From Acidimicrobiaceae bacterium (lineage in GTDB: Bacteria > Actinomycetota > Acidimicrobiia > Acidimicrobiales > Bog-793), in NCBI GenBank assembly GCA_025463965.1, contig JAODBN010000197.1, forward strand, positions 1 through 9,217: a stretch of DNA of 9,217 nt, in the 5' to 3' direction. Both the position numbers and the translations under genes were made by a program. The notes below the pieces were generated by a model. That model was not told the DNA's origin. It saw only the letters and a list, made by a program, of their open reading frames with translations, and made no database searches. Every line of letters begins with the position of its first letter. Position 1 is the stretch's first letter. This document shows, in pieces, positions 8,462-9,217 of the stretch.

Positions 8462-8502
8462 CTTGCGCCCCCGCGTCTTTGAAGGCCGCCCGAGCTCATC
8501 AT
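8458..8502 (-). CDS. Possible 14-residue leader peptide overlapping the manA start
   Basis: ATG at 8502 has a very strong Shine-Dalgarno, GGGAGGGG at 8516-8509, with 6-base spacing. It opens a 14-codon frame (MMSSGGLQRRGGAR) whose TGA overlaps the manA GTG as GTGA. This could be a leader that delivers ribosomes to manA by termination-reinitiation. Alternatively it is the true N-terminus of ManA, separated by an indel in the five-G run at 8468-8472. The peptide itself resembles no known attenuator and has no run of a single regulatory amino acid. Confidence 0.4.
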   Translation of the reverse strand: MMSSGGLQRRGGAR

Positions 8503-8508
8503 TGCCGT

Positions 8509-8516
8509 CCCCTCCC
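8509..8516 (-). promoter_or_regulatory. Strong ribosome binding site upstream of manA
   Basis: GGGAGGGG on the minus strand is by far the best ribosome binding site near manA. It is spaced for the ATG at 8502, not for the annotated GTG at 8461, which lies 47 bases further on. This is why the manA start is in doubt. Confidence 0.7.
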
Positions 8517-8533
8517 TGACCTGATCGCCCGGC

Positions 8534-8562
8534 AGCTTAGGGTCGCTTGCCCTCCGCGTCAC
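8534..8562 (-). promoter_or_regulatory. Candidate housekeeping promoter of the manA-esterase operon
   Basis: On the minus strand, GTGACG (8562-8557, four of six matches to TTGACA) is followed after exactly 17 bases by TAAGCT (8539-8534, TANNNT). The predicted transcription start lies near 8527, about ten bases before the strong ribosome binding site. Spacing and placement are both as expected for a primary-sigma promoter. No operator-like palindrome is evident around it. Confidence 0.55.
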
Positions 8563-8618
8563 ATGGGCTGGCCAGAGCGCAGAGCGTCGCTTGTCCCCGC
8601 TTGCGGGCTGCCTCCAGC

Positions 8619-8624
8619 TAGCCT
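8619..8624 (+). promoter_or_regulatory. Possible -10 element giving a leaderless transcript of the LytR_C gene
   Basis: TAGCCT fits TANNNT and ends 8 bases before the ATG at 8633. That would place the transcription start at or within a base or two of the start codon. The absence of any Shine-Dalgarno before this ATG is consistent with leaderless expression, which is common in actinobacteria. No good -35 is seen, so the call is tentative. Confidence 0.35.
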
Positions 8625-8632
8625 CGGCGCTC

Positions 8633-9217
8633 ATGGCGGGGCTGGACTCGCCCCAGGGGGCTCGGGGCAAGGCGGCGCATCGGCGCCGCCCCGATCGGTT
8701 GGTGCTCGTGCGGCGCTGGTCGGTGCTCGGGCTCCTCGTCGCTGTGCTCGGGGTCGGATCCGCCGCCGCAGCTGGGGCGTTCTCCGGATCCGCCGCTCCC
8801 GCCTCGGCCCTTCGGGGGAGCTCGGGTGGCGCGGGAGGCGCTCCGACAACCGTGGCGCCGGCTACGACCACGACCCGCCCACTCAGAGCTACCTCCACCA
8901 CTCGGGCCCGGACGTCGACCACCTCAGCCACGACCACGACCGTCGCCCCTTCCACGAGCAGCTCGGTCCCGTCCACCACGACCACGACCTTGGCGCCGAG
9001 CACCACGACCACCACGACCTTGGCGCCGAGCACCACGGTCGCGCCTACGAGCACCACCATTGCGCTCTTGTCTCCTTCACAGGTCGTCGTCCAGGTGCTC
9101 AATGGCACGGGAGCCTCCGGCCAGGCGACCTCCGCGGCTCAAGCGCTCCACGGCGCGGGCTTTGGGATCAACGGGACCGGTGACGCCCCGAGCTACCAGC
9201 ACCCCGTCACCATCGTG
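8633..9217 (+). CDS. Membrane-anchored Thr-rich protein with LytR C-terminal domain (LytR_C, PF13399), partial at right edge
   Basis: The first 195 codons are present and the frame is open at the window end. Residues 1-28 are basic and cytoplasmic (RRRPDRLVLVRR). A single hydrophobic segment follows at about 30-49 as a signal anchor, then an extracellular linker of about 90 residues rich in Thr, Ser, Pro and Ala (70-144). The linker ends in SPSQVVVQVLNGTGASG (147-163), the start of a LytR_C domain, with the usual AL...GF pattern at 171-177. LytR_C domains occur after LytR-CpsA-Psr ligase domains or alone on anchored proteins; here no LCP catalytic domain precedes it, so this is a stand-alone type. 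A role at the cell wall is inferred. The ATG at 8633 is the only good start, although it lacks a ribosome binding site. It is divergent from manA. Confidence 0.8.
   Translation, partial: MAGLDSPQGARGKAAHRRRPDRLVLVRRWSVLGLLVAVLGVGSAAAAGAFSGSAAPASALRGSSGGAGGAPTTVAPATTTTRPLRATSTTRARTSTTSATTTTVAPSTSSSVPSTTTTTLAPSTTTTTTLAPSTTVAPTSTTIALLSPSQVVVQVLNGTGASGQATSAAQALHGAGFGINGTGDAPSYQHPVTIV
8981..9040 (+). repeat. 30-base tandem repeat, two copies, within the Thr-rich linker
   Basis: Positions 8981-9010 and 9011-9040 are 28/30 identical and in frame. They encode TTTLAPSTTT and TTTLAPSTTV (residues 117-136). The unit length is a multiple of three, so copy-number change would lengthen or shorten the extracellular linker without breaking the frame. 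Flanking sequence has looser ACC/ACG-rich echoes of the unit. Confidence 0.85.

Noticed and set aside
8458..9108. 216-codon minus-strand frame rich in Val, opposite the LytR_C gene
   Set aside because: The Val runs are the complement of Thr codons in the linker. Only its last 14 codons, behind a strong ribosome binding site, are of interest and are reported separately.

Overview
The window looks like chromosomal DNA from a high-GC Actinomycetota. The evidence is the strong GC bias at third codon positions, the nickel superoxide dismutase, the actinobacterial style of NDH-2 and of class I phosphomannose isomerase, and a Thr-rich secreted LytR_C protein. Thr-rich linkers of that kind are frequent in Acidimicrobiia, but I cannot place the organism below phylum level from this sequence alone. 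I see no tRNA, rRNA, CRISPR array, transposase, integrase or phage gene, and the gene content reads as ordinary core and lightly accessory chromosome.

Layout from left to right. (a) 1-680: a divergent nickel-SOD pair. The N-terminus of the maturation protease sodX runs off the left edge on the minus strand, and sodN is complete on the plus strand, followed by a clear hairpin terminator. (b) 685-2246, minus strand: a type II NADH dehydrogenase (ndh), with a 69-residue DksA/TraR-like zinc-finger protein starting 11 bases after its stop. (c) 2341-3746, plus strand: a candidate sigma-F/sigma-B-type promoter, a 51-residue two-helix hydrophobic protein, and an overlapping AI-2E family (PF01594) permease. 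(d) 3787-6174, minus strand: a 795-residue UvrA-like double ABC ATPase that appears to lack the UvrB-binding insertion. (e) 6175-6471: an intergenic stretch of about 300 bases without a gene but with weak palindromes. (f) 6472-8562, minus strand: an apparent operon of a type I mannose-6-phosphate isomerase homologue and a CE7 carbohydrate esterase, with a recognisable promoter and a 14-residue leader ORF that overlaps the manA start. (g) 8633-9217, plus strand: the N-terminal part of a membrane-anchored Thr-rich LytR_C-domain protein, cut by the right edge.

Functional reading. The left part carries redox functions: superoxide detoxification, and NADH oxidation by a single-subunit respiratory enzyme that can itself generate superoxide. 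The two are separate, convergent transcription units. The middle carries a probable stress-type membrane operon and a UvrA paralogue. The right part combines sugar de-esterification with mannose/fructose phosphate isomerisation, which suggests use of an acetylated sugar or oligosaccharide, although no transporter or glycosidase is visible here.

I found no convincing new multi-gene system. The points most worth checking are the out-of-frame leader or possible frameshift at the manA start, the sigma-F-like promoter before the hydrophobic-protein/permease pair, and the coupling of the mini zinc-finger protein to ndh.
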